64,000 nucleotides of DNA from Saprospiraceae bacterium (GCA_016718205.1 JADKEB010000034.1:372001-436000), one strand, 5' to 3'; counted from the stretch's first letter, positions 1 through 8,777 are shown. Notes: generated by a model from the letters alone, not told the origin. A program made the numbers and translations.

Positions 1-498
1 AGATTCTATATTCTGGACTCTTTCTATCAAATCAGCTTTTAATACTTCTCCTTCATCTACTCTGAATTTTTTTATCGACAAAATAGCATCATCGATCGCC
101 AAATTGAGTACCACAAAAGCTTCATCATCGGCAAGTTCGTCATTTTGGCCAATCACATTAGGTATGCGTAGTATTGATTGTAGTATGTCTCCATCTTCGA
201 TATTCAGCTCGATACGCAGGGTATTCAGCTCTTTATAGTATTTTCTGAAAGCATCCGCATTGATAAAAGTGTTTTCTTCGTCAGCAATACCGTCAACAGA
301 GACAGTGACGTCGATCTTTCCTCTTTGCAGGGCATCAAGGACTTTTTTGCGTATATCCATCTCTCTGTCTCTGAAGGCAGCAGGAAGTTTACATCGGATT
401 TCTGTAGATCGGGCATTGAGAGATTTTATTTCTACCCGGATCACTTTTCCTGAATAGTTTTCTTTTCCCTGACCAAAGCCAGTCATTGATAATATCAT
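1..498 (-). CDS. YicC family endoribonuclease, 3'-truncated by window edge
   Basis: The first 166 residues of a YicC-family protein are visible on the minus strand; the C-terminal part lies outside the window. The N-terminus reads MILSMTGFGQG, the family hallmark, followed by EIKSLNARSTEIRCKLPA, close to the usual VEIKSVNHR..D...RLP segment. YicC proteins (about 290 residues) are stress-linked endoribonucleases in E. coli and are commonly followed by guanylate kinase, which cannot be checked here. The ATG at 498 is preferred to the one at 486 because family members carry a few residues before MTGFG. A TATATTTG box lies 21 nt upstream. The gene diverges from HU. Confidence 0.9.
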   Translation of the reverse strand, partial: MILSMTGFGQGKENYSGKVIRVEIKSLNARSTEIRCKLPAAFRDREMDIRKKVLDALQRGKIDVTVSVDGIADEENTFINADAFRKYYKELNTLRIELNIEDGDILQSILRIPNVIGQNDELADDEAFVVLNLAIDDAILSIKKFRVDEGEVLKADLIERVQNIES

Positions 499-518
499 GC
501 ATCACTTATTTAAGAGGG

Positions 519-526
519 CAAATATA
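519..526 (-). promoter_or_regulatory. -7 box for yicC
   Basis: TATATTTG on the minus strand matches the Bacteroidota -7 consensus TAnnTTTG exactly. It would give a leader of about 14 nt before the ATG at 498. No convincing -33 box was seen. Confidence 0.5.
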
Positions 527-727
527 GATTTAAAACGATCAAGTTTGGAACAATATTATGAATAATTATAATAATAGATTGTAAATGAATAACTTAAATT
601 ACTTTTTTTTTAAAAAAACTTCGAAAAAAGGTTCAAAAAATTTTCTTAATTCCAATTAATTGCGAAATTTGCGCCTCTTTAAGAAAACAGATTTTATTAA
701 ATCACAACAATTAACAAAATAAACCAT

Positions 728-1042
728 ATGCGAAAAGCAGACTTAGTCAACATAATCACTGAAAAAACAGGAGTTCCTAAGGTAGATGTATTAGTTACCT
801 TAGAGATGTTTTTTAAAGAAGTAAAAAGCTCACTTTCTGAAGGAGAGAATGTATATGTAAGAGGGTTTGGATCTTTTGTCATCAAAAAAAGAGCAAAAAA
901 AATAGGCAGACACATCAAGAAAAACAAGTCTATTGAAATACCTGAACACTTTATACCTTCATTCAAGCCGGCTAAAGTATTTGTTGATCAGGTGAAAGCC
1001 AACGTGGATTCGCTTCCGGAGGATGATGGTGATGATGATTAA
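728..1042 (+). CDS. HU/IHF family DNA-binding protein
   Basis: A 104-residue HU-family nucleoid protein. It begins MRKADLVNIITEKTGV and carries the beta-arm core VYVRGFGSFVIKKRAKKIGR with the conserved GFGSF, then the FKPAK segment at about residues 78-82. The last dozen residues are strongly acidic (PEDDGDDD), a tail seen in several Bacteroidota HU paralogues and absent from E. coli HU. It binds and bends DNA as a dimer; sequence specificity cannot be predicted. The next gene starts 20 nt downstream, so the two are probably cotranscribed. The sequence GAAATTTGCGCC near 664-675 resembles a degenerate -7 region. Confidence 0.93.
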   Translation: MRKADLVNIITEKTGVPKVDVLVTLEMFFKEVKSSLSEGENVYVRGFGSFVIKKRAKKIGRHIKKNKSIEIPEHFIPSFKPAKVFVDQVKANVDSLPEDDGDDD

Positions 1043-1062
1043 TAAGACGATACAAGATTAAT

Positions 1063-1845
1063 ATGACCAAATCTCAAATAATTACTATAGCAGCATCACT
1101 AATCCTGTTTTTAGTATTGTATTTGGGCTTTGAGACCATACCACCAGATATGAAAAACCTCGAAAAGTGGAGGTTACTAAACGTTGAGTCTACAAGTGTG
1201 ACAAATCTGATCAATGAAGCACAAACTAAGCTCACTCCACAACAAACAACTGTCATTGAAGCCATCAATCTGGACCTTAACAAAGTGGCTGATGATACAT
1301 CCAAAAGAGTGACAATTTTAAAATCACTTTCAGGAACCTGGTATGAAATGGGATTTCCAGCCATATCCGGAAACTATGCGGAGGAGATAGCAAACATAGA
1401 AAAGTCAGCTGGATCATGGTCAATGGCCGGGACCACTTATGCCTTATGCGTGAAATCATCTGAGGACACAAAGGTGAAAGAGTTTTGTTCAAAACGTGCG
1501 GTTAATGCATTTGAAAAAACAATATCCCTTGACCCTGAAAACATAGATGCCCGCATCAATCTGGCCATATGTTATGTAGATAGTCCGGCAAAAGATAATC
1601 CGATGCAGGGCATCATGATGCTGAGAGATTTAAACACAAAGTATCCGAAAAACGTAAGCATACTAAATCAACTGGCAAAACTTGCATTACAAACTAATCA
1701 GATCGAAAAGGCTCTGGAAAGATTGGAAGCTTCCATCCTGATAGACCCTGATAACAATAATACCATCTGCATGCTTGCATCAGCCTACGAAAGTGCGGGA
1801 AATAAAGTCAAAGCAGAAGAGTATCAAAAAAAATGTATTAATTAA
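1063..1845 (+). CDS. TPR protein with N-terminal membrane anchor
   Basis: A 260-residue protein with one hydrophobic helix at about residues 5-22 (IITIAASLILFLVLYLGF) and tetratricopeptide-type helices in the C-terminal half. The clearest repeats are around AVNAFEKTISLDPENIDARI and the two following 34-residue periods (ILNQLAKLALQ...ALERLEASILIDPDN). It is probably anchored in the inner membrane with the TPRs outside the cytoplasm. TPRs bind protein partners; the partner is unknown. A TPR gene between HU and RNase G is a recurrent arrangement in Bacteroidota, which suggests a conserved but uncharacterised role. It is followed 18 nt later by a tiny basic peptide gene. Confidence 0.8.
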   Translation: MTKSQIITIAASLILFLVLYLGFETIPPDMKNLEKWRLLNVESTSVTNLINEAQTKLTPQQTTVIEAINLDLNKVADDTSKRVTILKSLSGTWYEMGFPAISGNYAEEIANIEKSAGSWSMAGTTYALCVKSSEDTKVKEFCSKRAVNAFEKTISLDPENIDARINLAICYVDSPAKDNPMQGIMMLRDLNTKYPKNVSILNQLAKLALQTNQIEKALERLEASILIDPDNNNTICMLASAYESAGNKVKAEEYQKKCIN

Positions 1846-1863
1846 TTTAAAAAATATTTGAAT

Positions 1864-1959
1864 ATGCCTTGTGGTAAAAAAAGAAAAAGACATAAGATTT
1901 CGACGCATAAGCGAAAAAAGAGATTGAGAAAAAACAGACATAAGAAAAAGAACAGATAA
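1864..1959 (+). CDS. 31-residue basic ribosomal-type peptide (AURKAIP1/COX24-like, bS22-like)
   Basis: A very short ORF begins MPCGKKRKRHKISTHKRKKR and ends NRHKKKNR; about two thirds of its residues are Lys, Arg or His. Peptides of this kind are conserved through Bacteroidota and annotated as AURKAIP1/COX24-domain proteins, related to mitochondrial mS38 and to the mycobacterial small-subunit protein bS22. The KKRxRxxxHKRKKRLRKxRHKKK pattern is the recognisable part. It is probably a small ribosomal-subunit component. It sits 18 nt after the TPR gene and just before a perfect palindromic terminator, so it ends the HU-TPR transcript. The family assignment is from memory. Confidence 0.8.
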   Translation: MPCGKKRKRHKISTHKRKKRLRKNRHKKKNR

Positions 1960-1966
1960 GAATATC

Positions 1967-1996
1967 AGTCAGGCTTACATGTAAGCCTGACTTTTC
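1967..1996 (+). terminator. Rho-independent terminator after the HU-TPR-small peptide operon
   Basis: A perfect 26-nt palindrome (1967-1992, arm AGTCAGGCTTACA) starts 7 nt after the stop codon and runs into TTTT. It separates the HU operon from the RNase G gene. Confidence 0.85.
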
Positions 1997-2481
1997 CCAT
2001 TTTTTAGTTAAAGTTGTGTACACAGGGTCTTTATATGTTTCTGGTCTCAAAATAGAATAAAAAATTAAGACTGAAGTGTAGGTTCTTTATAGATGAACAT
2101 ATTAACTGGTTATCTTTAGAACTAAAATAATCTGAATTTTTTCGGCAAAAAATCTTATCGGATTTTTAAAATTGTGGTTTGATTTAATGGAATTCTGATC
2201 AGTAGAAACAAGAATTAGCTGCAAACCATAAAAAGATTCATATTATTCATGCATCAATTTTTAACATAACATACATCATATATTCGTTTGTAATCTTTAT
2301 TAAATTACATCGGGAAAATAGCTGTTATCCTGTATAAATAATATCCATGTTCAGGATAAAAAACGGCAAAAGCTAAATCCACACACTTTCACTTATTGAT
2401 GGGGAACACTTAAAATTTATTTCTGAAGTATTTCTGAAATTACGTCATTCATCATTATATGACAATTTAAATGTATCAATA
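1997..2481. other. 485-bp AT-rich intergenic region upstream of RNase G
   Basis: No coding sequence, tRNA or clear TAnnTTTG box was found here. Its length suggests a long 5' leader for the RNase G message. RNase E of Proteobacteria autoregulates through its 5' UTR, so a regulatory leader is possible, but no specific structure could be supported. Confidence 0.4.
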
Positions 2482-4032
2482 GTGGATAAGGAATTGATTA
2501 TCAAATCAACACTTTCGGATGTAGAAATTGCACTTCTGGAAGGCTCGCGGCTGGTAGAGATACACCGCCAAAAAACTAACAATAATTCAACAGTAGGGGA
2601 TATTTTTCTTGGATGTGCCAAAAAACTAATGCCGGGCCTCAATGCCGGATTTATTGATATCGGCCACAGAAAGGACGCATTTCTTCATTATACGGACCTA
2701 GGACCTCAGATCAACTCGCTGATCAAGTACACAGACTCAGTCATGAAGGGCAGTTATAACAGCCCGTTATTGGAAAATTTTGAATTGGAACCGGACAATC
2801 CCAAAACCGGTAAGATTGATCAGGTGTTTGCCAGAAATGCGCATGTACTGGTACAAGTACTCAAAGAACCCATATCAACAAAAGGGCCGAGATTGAGTTG
2901 TGAACTAACTATACCGGGTAGATATGTAGTACTGACCCCATTTTCTGATATCGTAGCTGTATCCAAAAAGATAAGTTCCGGAGATGAAAGAAAAAGATTG
3001 AAAGTGCTGGTCGAGAGTATCAGACCAAAAAACTTTGGAGTCATAGTGCGTACAGCAGCAGAAGGCAAAAAAGTCGCCGACCTGCATAATGATATCAGAG
3101 AGCTTGAAGAAAAATGGAAGACGATCTTCAATCAGTTGAAAAAAACCAAATCTCCTGATAAGATACTCAGTGAAATAGATAAAACATCTTCGATACTTCG
3201 TGACATACTCAATGATAATTTTAATAAAATCATCGTTGATGATAAAGAGATGCATCAAAGTATCAAAGAATATCTGCAATCTATAGCTCCTGATAAAGTA
3301 AAAATATTGCAGCAATATAAGGGGTCAAGGCATATTTTTGACAATTTTGATATCAACAGGCAAATCAAGGCATCTTTTGGTAAGACCTCCACAATGAGCT
3401 CGGGAGCGTATATCGTCATAGAGCACACGGAAGCCATGCATGTGATAGATGTAAATAGTGGACCCAAGACCCAGAAAAGAGATCAGGAAGATGCTGCAAT
3501 GGCTGTAAATCTGGAAGCTGCTGAAGAGATAGCCAGGCAACTCAGGTTGAGAGACATAGGTGGGCTGATCATAGTTGACTTTATAGATATGCGGACATCC
3601 GAAAACAAAACAAGTCTCTACAATAAGATGAAAGATTTTATGCAGGGAGACAGAGCGCAGCATACTATACTGCCATTGAGTAAGTTTGGACTGATGCAGA
3701 TTACGAGGCAGCGTACAAGACCCGAAGTCAACATTGATACAACAGAGTTGTGTCCTACTTGTCTGGGTACCGGCAAGGTCAATCCTTCGATCCTGGTGAT
3801 AGACAATATTCAGAGAGATATCGAGTATATCATCCAATCCAGGCCTAAGTCCAAATTCAGGCTGGACGCCAATCAGTTTATATATGCTTACCTGAAGAGT
3901 GGCTGGCCAAGCATCCAGATGAAATGGTTTATGAAATATAAAAAATGGATTTCACTGGGCCAAAACACTGATTATCATCTTTTCGAATACAAATTTTATG
4001 ATGAAGCAAATGATGAGATAAGGTTGTCTTAG
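2482..4032 (+). CDS. rng: Rne/Rng family ribonuclease (RNase G)
   Basis: A 516-residue RNase E/G catalytic protein without the long RNase E C-terminal scaffold, hence RNase G-like. The N-terminus MDKELIIKST is followed by an S1-like domain (about 35-130). The magnesium-binding aspartates lie in HVIDVNSG (about 318-325) and IIVDFIDMR (about 362-370), and the zinc-link is CPTCLGTG (about 423-430). It cleaves single-stranded RNA in rRNA maturation and mRNA decay. The start is GTG at 2482; the ATG at 2471 is followed immediately by a stop, so GTG is the best start. It converges on the ATPase gene at 4109. Confidence 0.93.
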   Translation: MDKELIIKSTLSDVEIALLEGSRLVEIHRQKTNNNSTVGDIFLGCAKKLMPGLNAGFIDIGHRKDAFLHYTDLGPQINSLIKYTDSVMKGSYNSPLLENFELEPDNPKTGKIDQVFARNAHVLVQVLKEPISTKGPRLSCELTIPGRYVVLTPFSDIVAVSKKISSGDERKRLKVLVESIRPKNFGVIVRTAAEGKKVADLHNDIRELEEKWKTIFNQLKKTKSPDKILSEIDKTSSILRDILNDNFNKIIVDDKEMHQSIKEYLQSIAPDKVKILQQYKGSRHIFDNFDINRQIKASFGKTSTMSSGAYIVIEHTEAMHVIDVNSGPKTQKRDQEDAAMAVNLEAAEEIARQLRLRDIGGLIIVDFIDMRTSENKTSLYNKMKDFMQGDRAQHTILPLSKFGLMQITRQRTRPEVNIDTTELCPTCLGTGKVNPSILVIDNIQRDIEYIIQSRPKSKFRLDANQFIYAYLKSGWPSIQMKWFMKYKKWISLGQNTDYHLFEYKFYDEANDEIRLS

Positions 4033-4041
4033 GGTGTAAAC

Positions 4042-4098
4042 AAGCATTCAATTTGGCTGTAAGTACCATTATTGTGGTAGTTGTAGCTAAATTGAAAT
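4042..4098. repeat. Palindromic repeat copy on the 3' side of the ATPase gene
   Basis: Two inverted half-sites, CAATTTGGCTGTAA (4049-4062) and TGTAGCTAAATTGAA (4082-4096), are spaced 33 bp apart. The block starting CAAGCATTCAAT matches the copy at 5623-5680 at 20 of its first 22 positions. The same repeat family therefore borders both ends of the ATPase gene. Confidence 0.75.
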
Positions 4099-4108
4099 GT
4101 GTTTTAGG

Positions 4109-5518
4109 CTATTTGAAGAAAATATCAGCCGTAATTGATCTCTGAACAATCCCATTGTAAGGTCCATTCTTTAATCCAAATGTAGTGAGCATGACTAACC
4201 ATAGGGCTTTTTGAGTTTTAGTACTTTCCTTAAATTCTTGCAATTTATTTCGCAGCTTAAGATCGTAATCTTTCGTAATCGTGTATTCGCTATTCGAAAA
4301 TTTGATTTCAATGACATTAATCACATTGTCGCTACGGTCTATAACTAAATCGATTTGAGCAGCTTTATTTTGCCAAGTAGAGATATGAGATAATATGCCA
4401 GCTATCCCTAGTTCTTGTTTTATTTCATGGGAATGTAAAATACACAAAATCTCAAAAGCATATCCAGACCAAGTATTCTGTTTGGGTGTATTGATCATAT
4501 TGAGCCAGGTATTGTCATCATTGATCTGTGGCTTGTTCAAAAAGCTTAAATGAAACAATGAAAATAAATCCGTGAGTTGATATATTGCTTCTCTAGATAT
4601 CTTATTAAAATTGTAATATTTTCTGATAAATCCACTTTCTTCTAACTCTATGAGAATTCGGGTCAGTCCACCGCCGTCGGTCAGTCCACTTCGTTTTGCA
4701 ATTTCTGATCTTAGCATACCTTTGTTTTTACTTGCGATGGCTTCTGCTATTGCAATATGATTTTCAGGATTGTCAAAAAGTGATTGGTATAGGACATAAT
4801 ATTCCCTTTTTAAAAGAGCATTCTCGGCAAAACATAACATGTTGATATTTTGAGATGCACTCCAGTCTTTATTAAAATGTGAAAGATAAAATGGTATTCC
4901 GCCAAAACACATGTAAGCCTGAATACATTGAAATTCATCATATTGACAACCCAAAGACTCGAGATACAGCTTAGTTTCACGCAACGTAAATGGATTTAGT
5001 TTGATCCTTCCCGTGACCCTGTTGTACAAGCCGCCTTTGTTTTTGATCAACTTATTCATCATCCAGGATGCTGAAGATCCACAAACGATAAGCAATATAT
5101 CCGACTTGCCACTTGCCCAACTATTCCAAAAATAATCTAAAGCATTGATAAATCTTGAATTTCGATTGTCCATCCAAGGTAATTCATCAAGAAAGATTAC
5201 TTTTTTCTTCGATGTATCAGCTTCTAACTTCTCAATAAGTAAGGCAAAAGCATCAATCCAAGTTTTGGGTATAGGGACTGTTTCGTCACCAAAATATTTT
5301 TTTAATGCAATGCTAAATGTTGCCAATTGTTCTTTTAGTGAACCTTTTGCAATTCCAGTAGTATAAAATGTAAACTCATCCTGAAAAGCTTTACGAATCA
5401 AAAATGTTTTTCCTACCCTGCGCCTTCCATATACCGCAATAAAATGTGATTTCTGATCAGAGACATACTTATCAATGTCGCCCAATTCTCTTTGTCGCCC
5501 AATTAACTTCGTATCCAT
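4109..5518 (-). CDS. AAA+ ATPase with C-terminal DUF234/PD-(D/E)XK-like domain
   Basis: A 469-residue member of the archaeal-type ATPase family. The N-terminus KLIGRQRELGDID is typical; Walker A is GRRRVGKT (about 32-39) and Walker B is VIFLDELPWMD (about 113-123). A winged-helix region follows (about 280-330). The C-terminal part has QIDLVID...VIEIKF, which fits the D...ExK core of a PD-(D/E)XK nuclease fold, as in DUF234 proteins. The cellular role of this family is not established. An upstream ORF extension exists to 5548, but the ATG at 5518 begins at the family N-terminus and the extension reads through the repeat array. Copies of a palindromic repeat lie on both sides. Nuclease activity is inferred only from the motif. 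Confidence 0.85.
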   Translation of the reverse strand: MDTKLIGRQRELGDIDKYVSDQKSHFIAVYGRRRVGKTFLIRKAFQDEFTFYTTGIAKGSLKEQLATFSIALKKYFGDETVPIPKTWIDAFALLIEKLEADTSKKKVIFLDELPWMDNRNSRFINALDYFWNSWASGKSDILLIVCGSSASWMMNKLIKNKGGLYNRVTGRIKLNPFTLRETKLYLESLGCQYDEFQCIQAYMCFGGIPFYLSHFNKDWSASQNINMLCFAENALLKREYYVLYQSLFDNPENHIAIAEAIASKNKGMLRSEIAKRSGLTDGGGLTRILIELEESGFIRKYYNFNKISREAIYQLTDLFSLFHLSFLNKPQINDDNTWLNMINTPKQNTWSGYAFEILCILHSHEIKQELGIAGILSHISTWQNKAAQIDLVIDRSDNVINVIEIKFSNSEYTITKDYDLKLRNKLQEFKESTKTQKALWLVMLTTFGLKNGPYNGIVQRSITADIFFK

Positions 5519-5524
5519 AATGAT

Positions 5525-5680
5525 TTCAATTTGGCTACAAATATACAATAAATTATAGATATAGCCAAATCAAAGCTCTAATGTGGCTATAACTATATAA
5601 ATAATGACACATATAGCCAAATCAAGCATTCAATGTGGCTATAACTATACAAAAAATATCACTTATAGCCAAATTGAATA
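5525..5680. repeat. Palindromic tandem array (52-bp period) upstream of the ATPase gene
   Basis: Six half-sites with core TTTGGCTA/TAGCCAAA alternate in orientation at about 5528, 5560, 5580, 5612, 5631 and 5664. Facing pairs are 32-33 bp apart and adjacent pairs about 20 bp apart, giving an exact 52-bp repeat at 5559-5610 and 5611-5662 plus partial units at each end. The array covers the promoter region of the ATPase gene. Confidence 0.85.
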
Positions 5681-5688
5681 CGCATACA

Positions 5689-6426
5689 TCAATCCTCCTC
5701 ATTCTCCATCAACAACTTAAGGCTGAGCTCCGGATTGTCCAAAAAGGATTTTGTGATCTGATAATGGTCGGTCTCTTCATATGTCACTTCTTTGATACCT
5801 TCTGCACTAAACTCATAGATACGTGCATTGGGATATGCCATGATAATCGGAGAGTGTGTGGCGATGATAAATTGCGAATCCTGTAGTATTAGCTGATGAA
5901 TCAGGCTTAATGCCGTCAACTGTCGAGCCGGTGACAGTGCCGCTTCAGGTTCGTCAAGGAGGTACAATCCATTGCCGGTAAGCTTGTGCATCAATGTGGC
6001 AAGGAAGGCTTCACCATGTGATTGTTCGTGGAGCGATTTTCCACCATATGACTTCAGCACACCAAACTCTTCTGCTTTGGTCGCTACATTGTAAAAACTC
6101 TCCGCTCTGAGGAAGTACGCATCACCAGGTTGTTTATAACTTTTGGACAGTTTAATCTCTCGGTGCAGATCAGAATGCGTATTGTGCACTTCAAATTGTG
6201 CAGATTTGGTGCCACCTTCGGGGTTGAACCCATAAGCGATGGCGATGGCTTCCAGCAAGGTACTTTTCCCGCTTCCATTTTCACCTATAAAAAAGGTCAC
6301 ATCGGGATAAAATCGGATATCTTCACAATGTTGTATCGCAGGAATGTCATAAGGATATCCTTTCTTATTTTTAGTTTCTTCATCCTGGAAAAATACCGAT
6401 TTTATGTATGGACGAGCGGAAATCAT
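5689..6426 (-). CDS. ABC-type predicted ATPase (AAA_21/COG3910-like)
   Basis: A 245-residue soluble ATPase. Walker A is GENGSGKST (about 48-56), an LSPARQ-type segment follows DEPEAALSP (Walker B, about 159-167), and the H-loop is ATHSP (about 190-194). There is no signal peptide or membrane segment, so it is not a transporter ATPase in the usual sense; it resembles stand-alone COG3910 ATPases whose role is unknown, and remotely the ATPase parts of OLD/RecF proteins. Its start overlaps the DUF6090 gene by 4 nt, so the two are translationally coupled and may act together. Confidence 0.8.
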   Translation of the reverse strand: MISARPYIKSVFFQDEETKNKKGYPYDIPAIQHCEDIRFYPDVTFFIGENGSGKSTLLEAIAIAYGFNPEGGTKSAQFEVHNTHSDLHREIKLSKSYKQPGDAYFLRAESFYNVATKAEEFGVLKSYGGKSLHEQSHGEAFLATLMHKLTGNGLYLLDEPEAALSPARQLTALSLIHQLILQDSQFIIATHSPIIMAYPNARIYEFSAEGIKEVTYEETDHYQITKSFLDNPELSLKLLMENEED

Positions 6427-7157
6427 TTTTGCAAAACGAATGGGTATTCTTTTTCCAATTGTTTTCTTAATTTCTGGATATCCTGTATGATCGAATCATA
6501 ATAAGATACAATAAATCCTCTATTAAACTTAATTCTTTTCAAAATTAAAATCAATCTATTTCTATCTTTTTCATCGATTCTCAAGGGTAGATTTACTTTA
6601 ATAAACTTTCCATCATCATCATACAATACGGAATGTGCCAATATCTCATTGATACGATTTCCTTCATTGGCATAAAACTGAGTTTCCTGATACTTTTCTT
6701 CTAGCTTTTCAAGACCTTCATACTGAAAATCATAGAGTTTGATCATGTTTTTACGAAGAGAATCATTGGTGATCACATCAAAACCCTTAGCTTTTATAGC
6801 TTCAAAAGGCGAGCTGTTCTGTATGCTCATAAAACTTCTTGTCAATACGGCAAACAAGTATAGTTCAAAAGAATCCATACTGACGGCTTTATTATTGGAT
6901 AAGTTTATAAAATACTGAACCGCTTTTTGGCCACCCAAATGTCCACCTTTATTAATCTCAGCATCTTTGGCGTCTTCTTCCAGACTTTGATACATTTCCT
7001 TGATGGTCGTATTGACATATTCCTTTTGCTTCAGCTCTGCTGCATAATTATTGGCCATAAAGCCCAGGTAAACACCAAAAACTACAACCAAAAGCTCAGC
7101 TAAATAATGGAGCAACTTTGGTTTAACTCCAGACCAATTGATTTTAAAACTCCGCAT
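6423..7157 (-). CDS. DUF6090-like membrane protein
   Basis: A 244-residue protein with one transmembrane helix near the N-terminus (about 15-35, containing AELLVVVFGVYLGFMANN), followed by a long charged helical region. The pattern ELLVVVxGVxxGxxxxNY is the recognisable signature of DUF6090 proteins of Bacteroidota, whose function is unknown. Its start lies inside the last codons of asnS (14-nt overlap) and its end overlaps the next ATPase by 4 nt, so the three genes form one transcript. Confidence 0.75.
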   Translation of the reverse strand: MRSFKINWSGVKPKLLHYLAELLVVVFGVYLGFMANNYAAELKQKEYVNTTIKEMYQSLEEDAKDAEINKGGHLGGQKAVQYFINLSNNKAVSMDSFELYLFAVLTRSFMSIQNSSPFEAIKAKGFDVITNDSLRKNMIKLYDFQYEGLEKLEEKYQETQFYANEGNRINEILAHSVLYDDDGKFIKVNLPLRIDEKDRNRLILILKRIKFNRGFIVSYYDSIIQDIQKLRKQLEKEYPFVLQK

Positions 7158-8592
7158 TGCCGGGGAATCTAGGGAACGGAATCACGTCTCTGATATTGGT
7201 CATACCGGTCACAAATAATACTAAACGCTCAAAACCTAATCCGAATCCAGCGTGTGGTACTGTACCATATCTTCTAGTGTCCAGAAACCATGACATCTCT
7301 TCGGCTGGTATATGCATCTCATTCATGCGTCGTAATAAAAGATCGAGTCTCTCCTCTCTTTGTGATCCACCGATGATCTCGCCGATCCCAGGAAATAAAA
7401 TGTCCATAGCTGAAACCGTTGGTCCTGCTACACCTTCTTTTGGATCATCTTGTCTCATGTAAAAGGCCTTTATATCGGCTGGATAATTGGTCAGGATGAC
7501 GGGTTTTTTGAAGTGTTTTTCTACCAGATATCTTTCATGTTCTGACTGTAGGTCTGCGCCCCATTTATCAATTGGAAACTGGAATTTTCCTTTTTTATTG
7601 GGTGTCGAATTTTTTAGTATCTCAATAGCTTCAGTGTAAGTCAGTCGCTGGAAAGGCTCAGCCAAACAAAACTTCAGTTTTCCTCTCAAAGTCATCTCTG
7701 ATCTCTCGGCTTGTGGCTTAGTCTTTTCGTCATCTATGAGTCTTTGCTCCAAGAATGCCAGATCATCTTCACAGTTATCCAATACATACTGTATCAGAAA
7801 TTTCAACATATCTTCAGCAAGATCCATATTGTCATGAAGATCATTGAAGGCTACTTCGGGCTCCATCATCCAAAACTCAGCTAGATGTCGGGTTGTATTG
7901 GATTTTTCAGCGCGGAAAGTAGGCCCAAAAGTATAAACACTCCCCAAAGCCAATGCAGCCAATTCCGCTTGAAGTTGTCCTGAAACGGTAAGATTGGTCG
8001 CTTTGCCGAAGAAATCATCTTTATAATTAATACTACCATCTTCTTTTTTCGGGGGATTATTCATATCTAATGTCGTCACTTGAAACATCTCTCCTGCGCC
8101 TTCGGCATCACTACCTGTGATGATAGGAGCGTGCACATTGACAAAATCACGATCATTAAAAAACTTGTGAATACCATAAAAAAGTGTTTGTTTCACTCTG
8201 GATATAGCACTGAATGTGTTGGTCCTGAATCTCAGATGGGCAATCTCGCGCAAAAACTCAAGACTATGTTTTTTTGGCTGCAGGGGAAATACTTCAGGAT
8301 CACAATCTCCCAGAATGTCTATTTTTTCAGCCTTCAATTCCACTGTCTGCCCCTTGCCCTGAGAAGCTATCAATTTTCCTTCAATATGCAAAGCAGCACC
8401 GGTGGTTATTCTTTTAAGCAAAGCTGCATCCCAGCTTTCAAAATCAACCACTACCTGTAGGTTTGCCAGACAAGACCCATCATTGAGTGCTATAAACTGA
8501 TTATTTCTGAAGGTACGGACCCAGCCCATGACCGTATAAGACATCTCAACAGGTGCGTTGAAAATATTTTTGATTTTTGTTCTTTTATTCAT
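7144..8592 (-). CDS. asnS: Asparagine--tRNA ligase
   Basis: A 482-residue class II aminoacyl-tRNA synthetase that charges tRNA-Asn. An N-terminal OB-fold anticodon-binding domain (about 15-110) precedes the catalytic core. Motif 2 is FRAEKSNTTRHLAEFWMMEPE in part (FRAEKSNTTRHL, about 230), and motif 3 is GFGLGFERLVLFVTG near the C-terminus. The sequence ends in PRFPGNAEF, typical of AsnS and distinct from AspS. The ATG at 8592 is preferred to an in-frame GTG at 8601; a TATTTTTG box 31 nt upstream fits. It heads a transcript with DUF6090 and the ATPase. Confidence 0.96.
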   Translation of the reverse strand: MNKRTKIKNIFNAPVEMSYTVMGWVRTFRNNQFIALNDGSCLANLQVVVDFESWDAALLKRITTGAALHIEGKLIASQGKGQTVELKAEKIDILGDCDPEVFPLQPKKHSLEFLREIAHLRFRTNTFSAISRVKQTLFYGIHKFFNDRDFVNVHAPIITGSDAEGAGEMFQVTTLDMNNPPKKEDGSINYKDDFFGKATNLTVSGQLQAELAALALGSVYTFGPTFRAEKSNTTRHLAEFWMMEPEVAFNDLHDNMDLAEDMLKFLIQYVLDNCEDDLAFLEQRLIDDEKTKPQAERSEMTLRGKLKFCLAEPFQRLTYTEAIEILKNSTPNKKGKFQFPIDKWGADLQSEHERYLVEKHFKKPVILTNYPADIKAFYMRQDDPKEGVAGPTVSAMDILFPGIGEIIGGSQREERLDLLLRRMNEMHIPAEEMSWFLDTRRYGTVPHAGFGLGFERLVLFVTGMTNIRDVIPFPRFPGNAEF

Positions 8593-8622
8593 CTTAAACA
8601 CTACAATTTTTTAAACAGGGTG

Positions 8623-8630
8623 CAAAAATA
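8623..8630 (-). promoter_or_regulatory. -7 box for asnS
   Basis: TATTTTTG on the minus strand fits TAnnTTTG and predicts a leader of roughly 24 nt to the ATG at 8592. Confidence 0.5.
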
Positions 8631-8777
8631 AGCCTTTCTGACAAAGATTAAAGAGAATCAGTCCATTATAAGTAATGAGATGCAAAATAAAATATTTCAA
8701 TTAAGAATTTTGACACATTTTATACCGAAATATCTTCTGCAGAAATCAAATCAAAGACCAGCAAATCATTCACTAAA

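Noticed and set aside
5525..5680. Possible CRISPR array
   Set aside because: The units are adjacent palindromic repeats with a fixed 52-bp period and similar spacers; there are no unique spacers and no cas genes.
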